Origin: Echinococcus granulosus | Taxonomy: Eukaryota > Platyhelminthes > Cestoda > Cyclophyllidea > Taeniidae | Length of the DNA: 64,000 bases | NCBI RefSeq assembly: GCF_000524195.1 | Contig: NW_020170470.1 | Coordinates: 81,408-145,407, forward strand | Direction: 5' to 3' | In this document: positions 37,876-48,796 of the stretch, piece by piece | Layout of the letters: every line of letters begins with the position of its first letter | Numbering within the stretch: the stretch's first letter is position 1 | Position numbers and translations under genes: made by a program | The notes under the pieces: generated by a model | What the model was told of the DNA's origin: nothing | What the model saw: only the letters and a program-made list of their open reading frames with translations | Databases searched by the model: none

Positions 37876-40244
37876 CTCAACATGTAAAGGCGCGAGGCCA
37901 ACGCGATTTAGCCTTCATTCCTGCAGCAGGCCAATCAAATCCCAGTTAATTTTACACCAACGGAACTTGATGCCTTATGGAAACATAGATAGGAGATGAG
38001 CGAACGGAATGCACAAATCCGCGATATTAGTTTCATAAATGGTTAACTCCTAGTTAAAACATTAAGTGCTCCCTCCTAATTAGAGGCGAGAAATTACAGT
38101 AAGAAGAGATAAAGTGGAACGCCTATTGGACCTATAAGTGAGCATTTGAATAACCACTCAAAGCATCGTGATTTAACAAAAAAGGTGTGCGTTTTTGTAT
38201 TAACGGGAAACGTTTAGTGCAGTATTTGACTGCAATCAAAGGCGTCTTATGCATTTAAGGCATCATTGATCATTTTCGGCGGAACCTGAGTACCAGCCTG
38301 AATATGAGGTGTTATAATTTCCTGATTGTTGTAATTTAATTAATTTAAAACAAGTTCCAGTAACTTGCGAAATTCTGGAAATTGCATTGACATTCCGGAC
38401 AGCTAATAAAATGCAAATAAAAAGGAGATAGTGTTGTGGGGGCAAAATTTTAGTAGCTAATGTTATACGTGCTGATTTAAAATACGATAAATTCCATATT
38501 TGCCACAAGCATATAATCCAGATGGTGGTTGTTTTCGCATTTCCACCCACTTATCATGGACTCAAAAGTCTAACGCAAAGTAAACCTAACAAATAGCTCT
38601 CATCTGACTACTTCTGGGAGTCGAGTTCCGTTGTTTTGTTATAACTACATAGAAATGAGCTTGTCTTGCATAAGGCAATTCCGCTTATCTGATAGATGAG
38701 TGTAAAATGTCCCCTAGCCAACATATTTTCCTGCGGTCTGCAACAAGTGAATAACATTTGAAATAGGAAAAATCGACTCTTCTTTCTTTTGATCGTCGAG
38801 ACCTAGCAATTATTTATTTGTGAAAGACTCAAACGGCTAAGAACCGGAGAAGGATTAGACTGAACAAGAATATTGAAGAACTGCACTTCGGTCGGAAGAA
38901 CAAAGTCCATCGTGCATATTTGTTGTCATTTTTGATTTATGCCCTTAAGGAGCATTTTAAATAACCAGGAATTGTAAACCAAAATACAGTTTCTAGTAGT
39001 CGTCCCATTTCTCATTACCGATGGACCTATGATTCTGACATCAATTTGCTGATAAACTTAAAAGGAATTCTACACTATTTCGAAGTGCACAAAGTGGTTG
39101 TATTTTATTCAATTGTACCCAGATTTGAAAATAATTTGAGCATAGGTGAAGCTAAGAAAATTACTAAAATGCAGCTAGTAATGTGGATGTGCATGAGTTT
39201 TTAGCTGTTGTGAGTTTAATCGCAAGATACCCAGGAGATATTTATGCTACGAGCTAAATTCAAGGAAGTGCTATTCCTTGCCTTATCAATGATAGCCTGT
39301 GATGCTAATATCATCCCGAAAATGCAGAAAAAATCCGAACAGTGTTGTGTAAGGCGGAAGAAGGGCACGGAAATGTGGTCACACAAATTGCGGCTCGATA
39401 GTGGGTGGTGTTCCACTCATGCTACATTGAATACACTGTCATCTCAATAACCGGTGAGTTTAATTCTCCTTTAAATATGCTATATGACACCCTCAATTGT
39501 TTAAGTACGGTTCAATGAAGGTAAGGTTAATGAATATCGGTTGTTCGCACATAGCTCAGGCTAAAATAGGGCAATAAAATCTTTTAATTCCCTTGCATGG
39601 GTATAATACTTATTTTATGCAAGGATTATTTATCGGTGAATATCATTTGATGTAGAATACGCGAGTACGGAAACTTTTGTCCACTGTTGACACATAAGTT
39701 AGGGCGGAAATCCAATGCTGCCAAGTGGAAACACCCAAAATGAGTAAAGTGAAGAGGCATACATAAGTCAAGTTGCAGCCAATCCTGGCTGGTGCCCAAG
39801 CTAGATGTCGGTTGAGGACACCCTACTACTGGATTAAAAACAAGCGTCAAATTCCTCACTACTGTGCACATTTCCTCGCTAAAAATTAACCATTGTGCAC
39901 CCAAACTTTGTAATAAGGATGCAAAGAAAGTATTTCAAATTGGGATATGCATTATATTTGTGAAGTTGACTGCAAATTTGCAATTGAGAATTCCTTGTGT
40001 ACTTAAAAATGCCAAGTCAGCAGCCAAATCACTTGCCCTAGTGCTTTCTTAGCTTAGAAGCATTCGCATCCGAATCTACCTGTTAGATGGGATTGCACAC
40101 AACCAAATAGTCGTGCGAACGTTTGTACAAGTTTGGAGTATGTCATGTAGACAGCTTCACCTGTACCAGTGAAGGGGAAGCTGAAAATACAATATTGAAA
40201 TTACCTATAAAATAAGGCTCCGAACTGGTGTGCTCCGCTTTCTG

Positions 40245-40521
40245 TTATATAGGCTGGATCTCATAAATGCGGCGCGTCAGCTTGTAAAACTTGCTTCTAA
40301 GTGCGCCTACTTCTTCAAAGGTGCATAAAGAAAACAATTCTGGATTGGGAAATTTGTCACCAAAAATGGAAGTAGCAAATACTGCACAGCTTTTTGAATC
40401 AGAATAAGAGTAGAAAATATTTCCTCGACACATCGATAAACTACAGCTTGGAAATAAAGTGTGGATGATGACTTCATCACTTTTGATTCCCCCCGAGTAA
40501 GATGGTCCAATAAGATTGGGG
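40245..40521 (-). CDS. Probable exon, unknown product
   Basis: After a strong acceptor (CCCATCTCTCAAAACAG) a minus-strand frame runs 91 codons to a TAA at 40245-40247. Visible motifs include GPSYSGGIKSDEVIIHTLFP, SDSKSCAVFATSIFGDKFP, then NPELFSLCTFEEVGALRSKF and YKLTRRIYEIQPI. The ELFSLCTFEEVGALRSKF segment is reminiscent of the SALCAFsLsdIn-aF strand of sema domains, which would agree with the exons at 36.95-37.88 kb on the same strand. A donor (GAAGAA then GTAGGC) inside the exon could skip the stop. A second minus-strand frame at 39860-39640 (GCPQPTSSLGTSQDWLQ, several Cys) could be the next exon. Not proven. Confidence 0.35.
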
Positions 40522-42059
40522 CTGTTTTGAGAGATGGGAGAACGTTTTTTACATGAAATTGGAAGCATTGCGTTTAGGAGCTAATCCCGGAAAACTGGGC
40601 TGATTCGCTGAAATCTAATTACAGTAAAAGCAAGTTATGCAAAAGTAAATACCTAGAAAAGTCTAAATGCGACAAAAATATTTCTTGTGAGGGAAATCAA
40701 TTTGAAGGGAACAGCAAACTGAGTAAAAGTATTCAAGGAAATGATGTGTACACGTTTTACTGAGTCAGTTGATGAGAGTTAAATTGGGATTTCCCTTTTA
40801 CCTACATTAGATGGGCTTTGAATTTAGTAAGCTGAAATTTACCACACACTTGTACAAATCCATTAAAGCGGACCTATTATGTGTACAAATAATAAAATAC
40901 GCGGGTCACGCGGATGTCAAAATTGTGATGGAAACTAAAAAGTTCAATGTTATTGACAAAATTTGGTCGTAATTTGGTCTAACGTACGAGCCACATTCGC
41001 AATCGCCTGAAAAATTTGCTACAGCAGACTGACGTTCAAAGGAATATGAGGGTAAATTTAAATCAGTGGACATTAGTTAGATGTGTGACTGAGGCATTTT
41101 TTCTCCCTTACCATTAGGCGGAGAAATCCAAATTTAAGCTTAGAGAGTTCAACATACAGTCTTACTTCAAACTTGTTTCAGATCATCAGTGAAAATGCCG
41201 TAAAAGCAATACCTCTTATTCAATCCAGAACATCAGCAATAATTTGTGGGCTAAAAAAGTAGCCTTTAAAGTATTTGATAAAATTACTTGTTTGTTATAT
41301 TAATGCGCTTTTGAAAGAGCACGACAATATTGTATACCTTAAATGGTTTTTATTGCGGTTATACACTAGTGAACGTTCTCGCTCCAAGGATTGCTTGAGT
41401 TCCTTGACATCATGAAATTAAGTCTTCCATAAAGGCTAATTGAGGGTCAATAAGTACCGTAGAGAACTTTCTGTCACAGTAATAAACAGATCCTTAGCGA
41501 ACCGGTTTTTAATTTATTACTTACTGGGCGTAGAATGAACAGATCACTTTAAAGGATTATTCGCTATAAAGCAGCAAAATGTCTAGTTTTGACAGTGGCA
41601 GAAATGTACACACTTCTTACTTAACACGGGGTCATTACCGCAATCGTTCATGCGCAAATATATTATCAATTTACCTATCCCATTAATTTCCCATGCCGAA
41701 CTGCATTCCACATAAATTATGCAGGTCTGTCTTTTTTCTGTTGATGGAAGTTATGAATACCTGGTTGAGGGCACAACTAGTGGGTGGGTGTCCAATCAAA
41801 AGAAGTTGTCCAGCTCTTGAACGGGCACACGTAGAGCACAACTTTTGTAAAAATTCTTCTGCCAGTATCCATTTTTTAAAGTCTCCTTCTCTGTTTTGAA
41901 GAGAATTTCAGGGAAATGAAATGCTCCTTTTGCAAGGTTCTGATTAAGTATAAATTACTACTGGCATATGAAGGCGAAGTAATCCAGCTTGTGGTTAGTC
42001 GTTGATAGGAGAATGGTACATGGCAGCTGGTATTATAAGACTATGCAAGTGTTATGCAG

Positions 42060-42145
42060 TGAGAGGGCGAGCCTCGATGAAGTCGTTGTAAATCGCGAAG
42101 CATTGGCTCTCCGTTGCAACCTTTCACACTGCATGCAACATCACG
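42060..42145 (+). CDS. Candidate short exon
   Basis: Acceptor ATGCAG, 28 codons, then donor CACG followed by GTAGGT. The peptide includes LDEVVVNREALALRCNLSHC, which looks like the B strand of an Ig-type domain, but there is no second half. It overlaps the edge of a CpG-rich island, so composition may explain the open frame. No partner exon with matching phase was found. Confidence 0.15.
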
Positions 42146-42360
42146 GTAGGTGCGCACGTGCTCCTCGACCAAAATACGCACGTGCAATGGTCCAATCGGC
42201 GACGGGTAAGACAATGGGAATGGTGTGACCAGTCGAGCTCAAGACATCCCCAGTGCGTATTAACGCCGGTCTGCTGAGAGGGCAATCGCAGCCTCCCCAT
42301 TAAACTAGTCGCTCCACTGACAGCCCGCAGGGTCGATTTCTCTCATCTGTGGAATATGGA
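42146..42360. promoter_or_regulatory. Small promoter-like CpG island
   Basis: GC-rich stretch with two CACGTG E-boxes (42155-42160, 42179-42184) and a CCAAT box (42192-42196) in otherwise AT-rich DNA. It lies upstream of the minus-strand exons at 36.95-40.5 kb and could serve that gene. No TATA box seen. Confidence 0.3.
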
Positions 42361-44666
42361 GGGGACCGGCAACAGTGGATAATTTTTACATTCCAATGGA
42401 TAATCTATTGCATTTATCCTGGCTGACAAAGCTCTAGTGTAGGTAAGGAATAATGTATTTGTTTTTTTGAAACGCCTTTAAATTCATCACTTAACTGTCT
42501 CAGGAGGTATAGGGGATAGACCACACATAATTTTATTTGCATTTTTTGTTTGTAAATAGTTTTGGTTAGAGTTCAAATTTTCGTGACTAGAAAGGCACAT
42601 TTTTGTTCTGCACTGTAAGGTCACTTTTATGTAAAACAAAGGTAGTATAATTAACACGTTCGAATTGCCTTACCAATAGGTAAGTTGAAGTAAAGTGCTA
42701 GCAAAACCACTTTAAGAAGTGGCAGTCAGCTTAAACTTTGTACATTTAAAAAAAACATGATTTTGTTTGCGTTAGACTAGGAAAAATGCTATTAACATCT
42801 GGTTTAACAGTTGCTCCCAACACACATTTGACGAAAATTTTTCAGCGGTCGGTTTGGACGTTCTAACAGCTGTTTCGTGTCAAAATGTGCTAGGCGCAGA
42901 AACCCTATTTAGAATGCTGTAGATCAACCAGCTTTTTAATAGAAGCAGGGCAGTCGACAAATTTAATCGTAACCCTGAAAATGAAAATCATACTTAAACC
43001 TTGAACTCAAATATTTTTTTGAGTGATGAGCAAAATATGGTGATTTAGATGGATGTTAACTTGTGCTCGAAAGTGAAATTTGCCAGCAAATATAATAATG
43101 TGCACAGATGGTTGTAACAAACCAATAGCATGTCAAAAATCAGTCGCATTTTTTGCATATTTTATTTACGAGCATTTCACTAAATTACAGGCTCATAACC
43201 CTTGGTTAGGTTAATTATTAGTGCATATTTTAACAGCACCTAATAGCGCGTATAAACATCCAGATACCGAGAGTAAGAAGAGTGTAAAGGAGTTTGTCAA
43301 GTACTCACCTCAACACGGGCATTGACATCTAAAGTTGGGTGCTTAATCGGTCAGTTTTTAGAACGTGTAAACGTCTGAAGTATCAGAAGCTATACTTCCT
43401 ATAATACTTAAAATTTCAGAACGAAAGTGACGCTTTCCAATTAATATCACCAGTATGTGCAAGTATATGCACAAGGGCCATTATACGGAAGAATTTATAA
43501 GCAACTTTACTAGAAACTATAAAATGGAAATATAATTATCATTTGATACAAACTACATATTTATTGACCAAAGAAATAGAAAAACATTTGCTCACATGCA
43601 TTTAAATATAATCGAAAAATCCATACGTATAACTTTCAAGACACGGGCCGAAAATGGAGGAATTATTCAGAATTCTAACCAGTAGAGCCGGAGTTTTAAA
43701 CTGCTACTTATCAGCAATTAACTCATGCTATACTGTTGACGGCTTACTCTATTATCCTCAACTAACAAGAAAGTGCGCAACATCCGAAGGTGGTTGAATT
43801 AGTTTATCATATTTGTATAACTATATATATATACATTTGAAGTTAAAGTTCGGAGAAAACAAAAAAGCAGTCTTTACGAGGTCTACTTTGTGATGAATAA
43901 ATGCAAAATCTTGCATTCCTTTTTGCATTGGCCTGATAAAGTGGCGAAAACGATGGAAGACTGCTATAGTAAAGTGTAAACAAAAGTTTGGCAAAACTCT
44001 TCATTCATATAAGTGCATAGAACTGTGGCTGCCATGGTAACTTTAAAAACCATGTTGATAACTAAATACCTAGCTAATTTGGTAACAAACGTATTGCAAA
44101 TCTGAGGTAAGCTTCAGAATCTCCCGCCAACTGTTTTGCGCAGTATGCTCACATCAGATTATGCGTTGATGACTTGCGGGCTAACGATACCACCAAGTTG
44201 TATTATTATTTGTTCACGATTGTGCATAGTTATGTTAAACGCAAAAAGCACTGACACTTCGTAATATTTAGACGCCTGAGATGTGAGAGAGGGGGACAAT
44301 GCCGATAATCCAAATCACTTACAGTTTTGAAAAATCTTGAGGCATTCCTGTCAACTTACAATTGGCTAATTTCATAACTTCAAGAAACTGTGTTGGAGGA
44401 GTACGTAGAACTGTGCATTTTTATAGATCAGAAATGGTGCTTTACGTACATAATTCATGTAATATTTTAATGCCAAACCTAATTTTTTATCATTCGATCG
44501 ATAAGGTTCTGCAGCCCAAATGGAGCCCAGCCAGCCACTTACTGTCACATGGCTACTTTATCTTAAAAAGTTGTTACTTCGGGTGTTAGGATTGGCACTG
44601 GGTCAAAACACGACTACAGTGCATGTAACATTGAGCGATTTAAGCCTCAGCTAACTGCTGCTTTAG

Positions 44667-44732
44667 TCGGTTAGAAGTGTCTTTTGACGCTTATGAAATG
44701 TCGCCCAATGCCAGAAAGGAAGGCAAGTGGAG
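44667..44732 (+). CDS. Candidate 66-bp exon
   Basis: It follows a good acceptor (TGCTGCTTTAG) and ends at AAGTGGAG then GTAGATG. The frame RLEVSFDAYEMSPNARKEGK is compact and protein-like, phase 2 to 2. I do not recognise it. A competing frame has its own consensus donor (TAT then GTAAGT at 44779), so the exon assignment is uncertain. It sits 1.5 kb upstream of the GPCR but cannot be part of its single-exon frame. Confidence 0.18.
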
Positions 44733-46211
44733 GTAGATGTGAAGGCGCTTCACCGAGCTCTGTGAATGATAACGACTATGTAAGTAGTGGCGACAAGACT
44801 AATTGGATTTTGAAGTGGCTCATAGAGTCGCGTTCGTTGTTTGAGATCCCGAAAAATACAGAGCTGCAGAATCTTTCCAAAAATTCAGATTATGCGCACT
44901 TGAAGAAAGGTCGATATAGCATGGTTCAAAACTGCTCGTAAATTTTAATTCAATTGAAGGTGTCAATATTTTGTAAATTTGAATAACTCATGGGAGATTG
45001 ATATTTGACCTCGAGGCACTGAAATTGTTGATACTACATCATATAGGCTTCGATTTGTCCGCAGAAAACTCGAGGAGAGAGAGGTCATGAAGTAAATCGG
45101 CGTAGGATTATTCATTCGCTCACTGGTCGCGCTAGACCACAGACCACAAATACTTCCGAAGATTGGCTCTTCAACGGTTCATTCCTAAAATGCATATTTA
45201 AACATTATTCTCGCCGAATTCTTTGCTATTCTTCGAACTCTTTGATCAAAACTTAGTATTAGAGAATTTTGTATCTCATTTTCAACTTTCCAGAGTAAAA
45301 TCATGGTTATTTATAAACAAATTAAGCATCTTCTTCTGCGTGTTATCGAATGAAGTTTTCCGAGGGCATGGCAATGGAAATCTGCAGTGGTTTTATTAAA
45401 ACAGATTTCGGAAAAAGCGAGGTGGCTGCTTACCCGTTACTTCGTTGCAAATATTAATCCATTTTGTGATTCACATCATCAGGCCACTCCGATTTGCTTA
45501 GCGAATAATTTATGTGCACGTCACAGTGCTTTCAGGCAAAATAGGAATAGGAAGGTGTCACTTGAGATCACGTAGTAGAAATTGGAAGTTTATTATGACT
45601 AATTTCCCCGTTATTAATAGCTCTCTTTCGCAGATGTCTGTTAATCATTCAGAGGAGGCATGCTAATCTTGGTGGCCGCCCTGTCACACACTAGAGGCTT
45701 CATCACAAAGTAGAATCAGGAAGGATATTTAAATCCTGATTTGATTAAACCATTTTAAGAGCAGTGAGGCGTGCTAAACAACCTTCACTATACTTTTAAA
45801 CGTCTGACAATAAATTTGGCCCGTTCCAAGTCTGTACCAGTAATACCTTCATGCAATAAATTTTACCATATAGGAATCCACTATAATGCGTGATGCCATA
45901 ATTACTCGAGGGAAATCACTCACTCAACGCAGTAGTGGAGGCTCAACTGGCATTAAAGTCAAACCTCAAACTCCATCATAGCAAAAACAATTTCCAAAAA
46001 TTGTCTAATTATCATAAACTTACAAATAAATGTTTGTTTAGAGTTTGCAATATAATTTCTGTATACATATTCCACGTAAAATGAAGGGAATTAAGGTATA
46101 GCAAATTGCAAGGTTGAAAGTAGCAGTGATCACATAAAATGTAAACTGTGAACTTAAAAAGGTCTTAATCAATCTCAGTTATAGTTTTACGGTGCGAAAT
46201 CAAATGAACAC

Positions 46212-48683
46212 ATGCATTCCACCGAGGCTTTTGGCGCATTGATTGTTCTGTTACACACTGTATTGGGGACTCCTAACCAAGGAATCTCGGCACCCGAGCA
46301 CAAATCTGAAGAATGGATTCCGTCTGATATTTCTATCGCTTATCTAAATTGGATCAAGGAGCGAGGGGCAACTGTTTCGACTACGTTGCCATCGAACATC
46401 AAAATCACTTCCATTGAGCCGCAAGAAAATGGAATTTTTTATCAGATTTCGAATGCGTCAGATCTCCTTCTTCGATATCGGGAAACAGAACGGGAGCAGC
46501 ATGGAAAGGTTATCGAATCTCTATTTAACACACCAGGATTTGAAACAACTACGAGCATTCCAGAAATCTATATTCTTTCCAGTGTTCCTCAAACGAATAA
46601 AAATGGGTCTTCAAAAGAGCCGCCATATGGGAAGGTTTCAGTTGGTGTAATCGTAGTCCTGACAATCGTGGCGTCAAGCATAACCATCGGGGGAAATATT
46701 CTGGTGCTAGCCGCGTTCTATGTTGAAAGGACATTAAGAATGCCGACAAATTACTTCATAGCTTCCTTGGCTGTCACGGATGTTTTGATTGGAATATTCT
46801 CAATGAATCTATACAGCCTTTACCTACTTTTGGGATACTGGCCTTTGGGCCGTTTGCTGTGTGACCTCTGGCTGGGGCTCGATTATACTCTTTGCCTAAC
46901 CAGTCAGTACACCGTCTTATTTATCACTCTGGATAGGTTCTTTTCTGTCAAAATACCCGCCAAATATCGTAATTGGCGAAGTGGGAACAAAGTTCTGGCC
47001 ATGATTGCAATTACCTGGATACTTCCTTCAACAATATTTTTTACAACTATTCTTGGATGGCCTTATTTTAGCAAGCACAACCATGTTAGGAAGAGTGGAA
47101 CCTGTTATGCAGAATTCTCAAGCAATCCAATGTTCAACACAATTTTAACAATCGCCTACTTTTGGATAACACTCTCGGTCATGACTGGCCTCTACATCGG
47201 AATATATATGGTTGCATTGCGCCTGCAAAAGAAGTCGGAAAAGAAAATGGCAAAAGTTAAAAACTTGTTAACCATGCCAAGCCAAAATATTTCTTGCAAA
47301 AGTGGTGGATCAACGGTCAATGAGACTGAAATGGAGTTTGGGGAATCATACCACTTGGCAAGCAGTAATGAGACTGGTGCTCGAGTCACTTCGGGCGAGT
47401 TTGACTCCGGAACAAATGCCCAAAATCATTCAACGCAACTAGTACATACATCGACTACTTTTAAGGTAGACACCACAAAAGAGGATGCGATGCCCTACTG
47501 TGGCCCTGTTACTCCACACCACAATCCACCAGCAATGGATAACCCAAGCCTACCCCCAAATGCGGGAATAAATTCTGTTTATGCGAACAACTGCTTTTTT
47601 GATCCATCATCTTATCCTGTTGGCAGTTATTCGCCGAAGGCATCTCCAACTTCCATAGCAGAAACTGTATTTGTCGATATTCGATCGCCACATTTGAGTG
47701 ATCCAGAAATTAGCGACACAACAAAAATTCTTGAGAAAAATTATTACAGTTTCCCATCGTCACCTGCAGTTCATGTCTTCTCCGATCTGGAGACATCCTG
47801 CAGTAGTAGAAGTGATGGAAGCAGCTTGAAGCTCAGTTTTGCGTATTCACAGGAGTTCGCTCATAACTCTTTCAATGGCAGTTCCTGTGGTCCTCCCTCA
47901 GTATTTAAAAAGGATCAAGACTACAACAAGACGTTAGATGACTTTAAATGTGCTACGCCGAATTATGAATGTCGATCCATTCAAGATAATAAGCGCAATT
48001 CCAATTCAGATCAGAATGTCAAGGCTGATAGACAGCAGGATGATGGAAATGTATCTCAACTGTGTCCGCTTATCGATATGCTTCCCTCGCCCATTAATAT
48101 GACAACACGAAGAGTTTCCAAAGCAACGGCAGTGCGAGTGGCTCAAATATGGCAAGATAGGCTTATGATGCAGACTGAAAATCAAGTCCAAATGGAAAAA
48201 GACCACAAACTCAGTCATGAAATTAAACGCCGAAGAGCCTCAGATAATAGTCGAAACTCGGGAAATGACACTACAGACAGCCGTACAATAGGCATGTCCA
48301 AAAAGCCTCTACGGGTTGGAAAGAAAAACGTTCTTAATAGTTATTTCCAGCGTGTTCATGATACAAATGTAAGCGTCACTAGGCAAGCCCCATTGGAGCG
48401 CGGACGAACGGCGAATAGAGCAAGAAAAGCGCTCAAGACCATCTCTTTGATCCTTGGGGCTTTCGTACTTTGCTGGACGCCCTACCATATTGTTATTCTA
48501 ATCAAGGGTTTTTGTGATGACCCTCAAACCACTTACACCTGCGTTAACCATCATCTCTATAGTGTTACCTACTGGATGTGTTACATGAACTCTCCCATTA
48601 ATCCCTTCTGCTATGCTTTAGCCAATGCTCAGTTTAAACAAGCTTTCCTTAGGATTTTGCGAATGGATCTCAATCGGCGGTGA
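46212..48683 (+). CDS. Muscarinic-type acetylcholine receptor (GAR-2/B-like)
   Basis: Class A GPCR of 823 residues in one exon; a stop (TAG at 46182) lies upstream in frame. Residues 1-19 look like a signal peptide. The ectodomain (to about 142) has N-glycosylation sites (NAS, NGS). TM1 about 143-168, TM2 with D190, TM3 with C217 and amine-binding D224, then DRF (241-243) in place of DRY, and the VKIPAKYRNWR loop typical of invertebrate B-type/GAR-2 muscarinic receptors. TM4 about 260-283, C298 in loop 2, TM5 about 308-335. The third cytoplasmic loop is huge (about 336-738), rich in Ser, Asn and Thr. TM6 has CWTPYH (754-759), TM7 YWMCYMNSPINPFCY (NPxxY 797-801). The ligand Asp and the TM7 Trp-Cys-Tyr cage are kept, but the Asn usually after WTPY is His759. 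B-type receptors usually couple to Gi/o. The absence of introns suggests retroposition or intron loss. Confidence 0.9.
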   Translation: MHSTEAFGALIVLLHTVLGTPNQGISAPEHKSEEWIPSDISIAYLNWIKERGATVSTTLPSNIKITSIEPQENGIFYQISNASDLLLRYRETEREQHGKVIESLFNTPGFETTTSIPEIYILSSVPQTNKNGSSKEPPYGKVSVGVIVVLTIVASSITIGGNILVLAAFYVERTLRMPTNYFIASLAVTDVLIGIFSMNLYSLYLLLGYWPLGRLLCDLWLGLDYTLCLTSQYTVLFITLDRFFSVKIPAKYRNWRSGNKVLAMIAITWILPSTIFFTTILGWPYFSKHNHVRKSGTCYAEFSSNPMFNTILTIAYFWITLSVMTGLYIGIYMVALRLQKKSEKKMAKVKNLLTMPSQNISCKSGGSTVNETEMEFGESYHLASSNETGARVTSGEFDSGTNAQNHSTQLVHTSTTFKVDTTKEDAMPYCGPVTPHHNPPAMDNPSLPPNAGINSVYANNCFFDPSSYPVGSYSPKASPTSIAETVFVDIRSPHLSDPEISDTTKILEKNYYSFPSSPAVHVFSDLETSCSSRSDGSSLKLSFAYSQEFAHNSFNGSSCGPPSVFKKDQDYNKTLDDFKCATPNYECRSIQDNKRNSNSDQNVKADRQQDDGNVSQLCPLIDMLPSPINMTTRRVSKATAVRVAQIWQDRLMMQTENQVQMEKDHKLSHEIKRRRASDNSRNSGNDTTDSRTIGMSKKPLRVGKKNVLNSYFQRVHDTNVSVTRQAPLERGRTANRARKALKTISLILGAFVLCWTPYHIVILIKGFCDDPQTTYTCVNHHLYSVTYWMCYMNSPINPFCYALANAQFKQAFLRILRMDLNRR

Positions 48684-48790
48684 TACAAACAAAGATGCAT
48701 TTAGTCCACAAATATGACCTGTAGATATAAAAGCCTATTTATATTTTGGACATGCATCCTCTGTTACCAGAGAAATGTCTACCGTGTGAA

Positions 48791-48796
48791 AATAAA
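48791..48796 (+). terminator. Poly(A) signal of muscarinic receptor gene
   Basis: AATAAA 108 bases after the receptor stop codon, in an AT-rich UTR. A short 3' UTR fits a compact single-exon gene. Confidence 0.65.
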
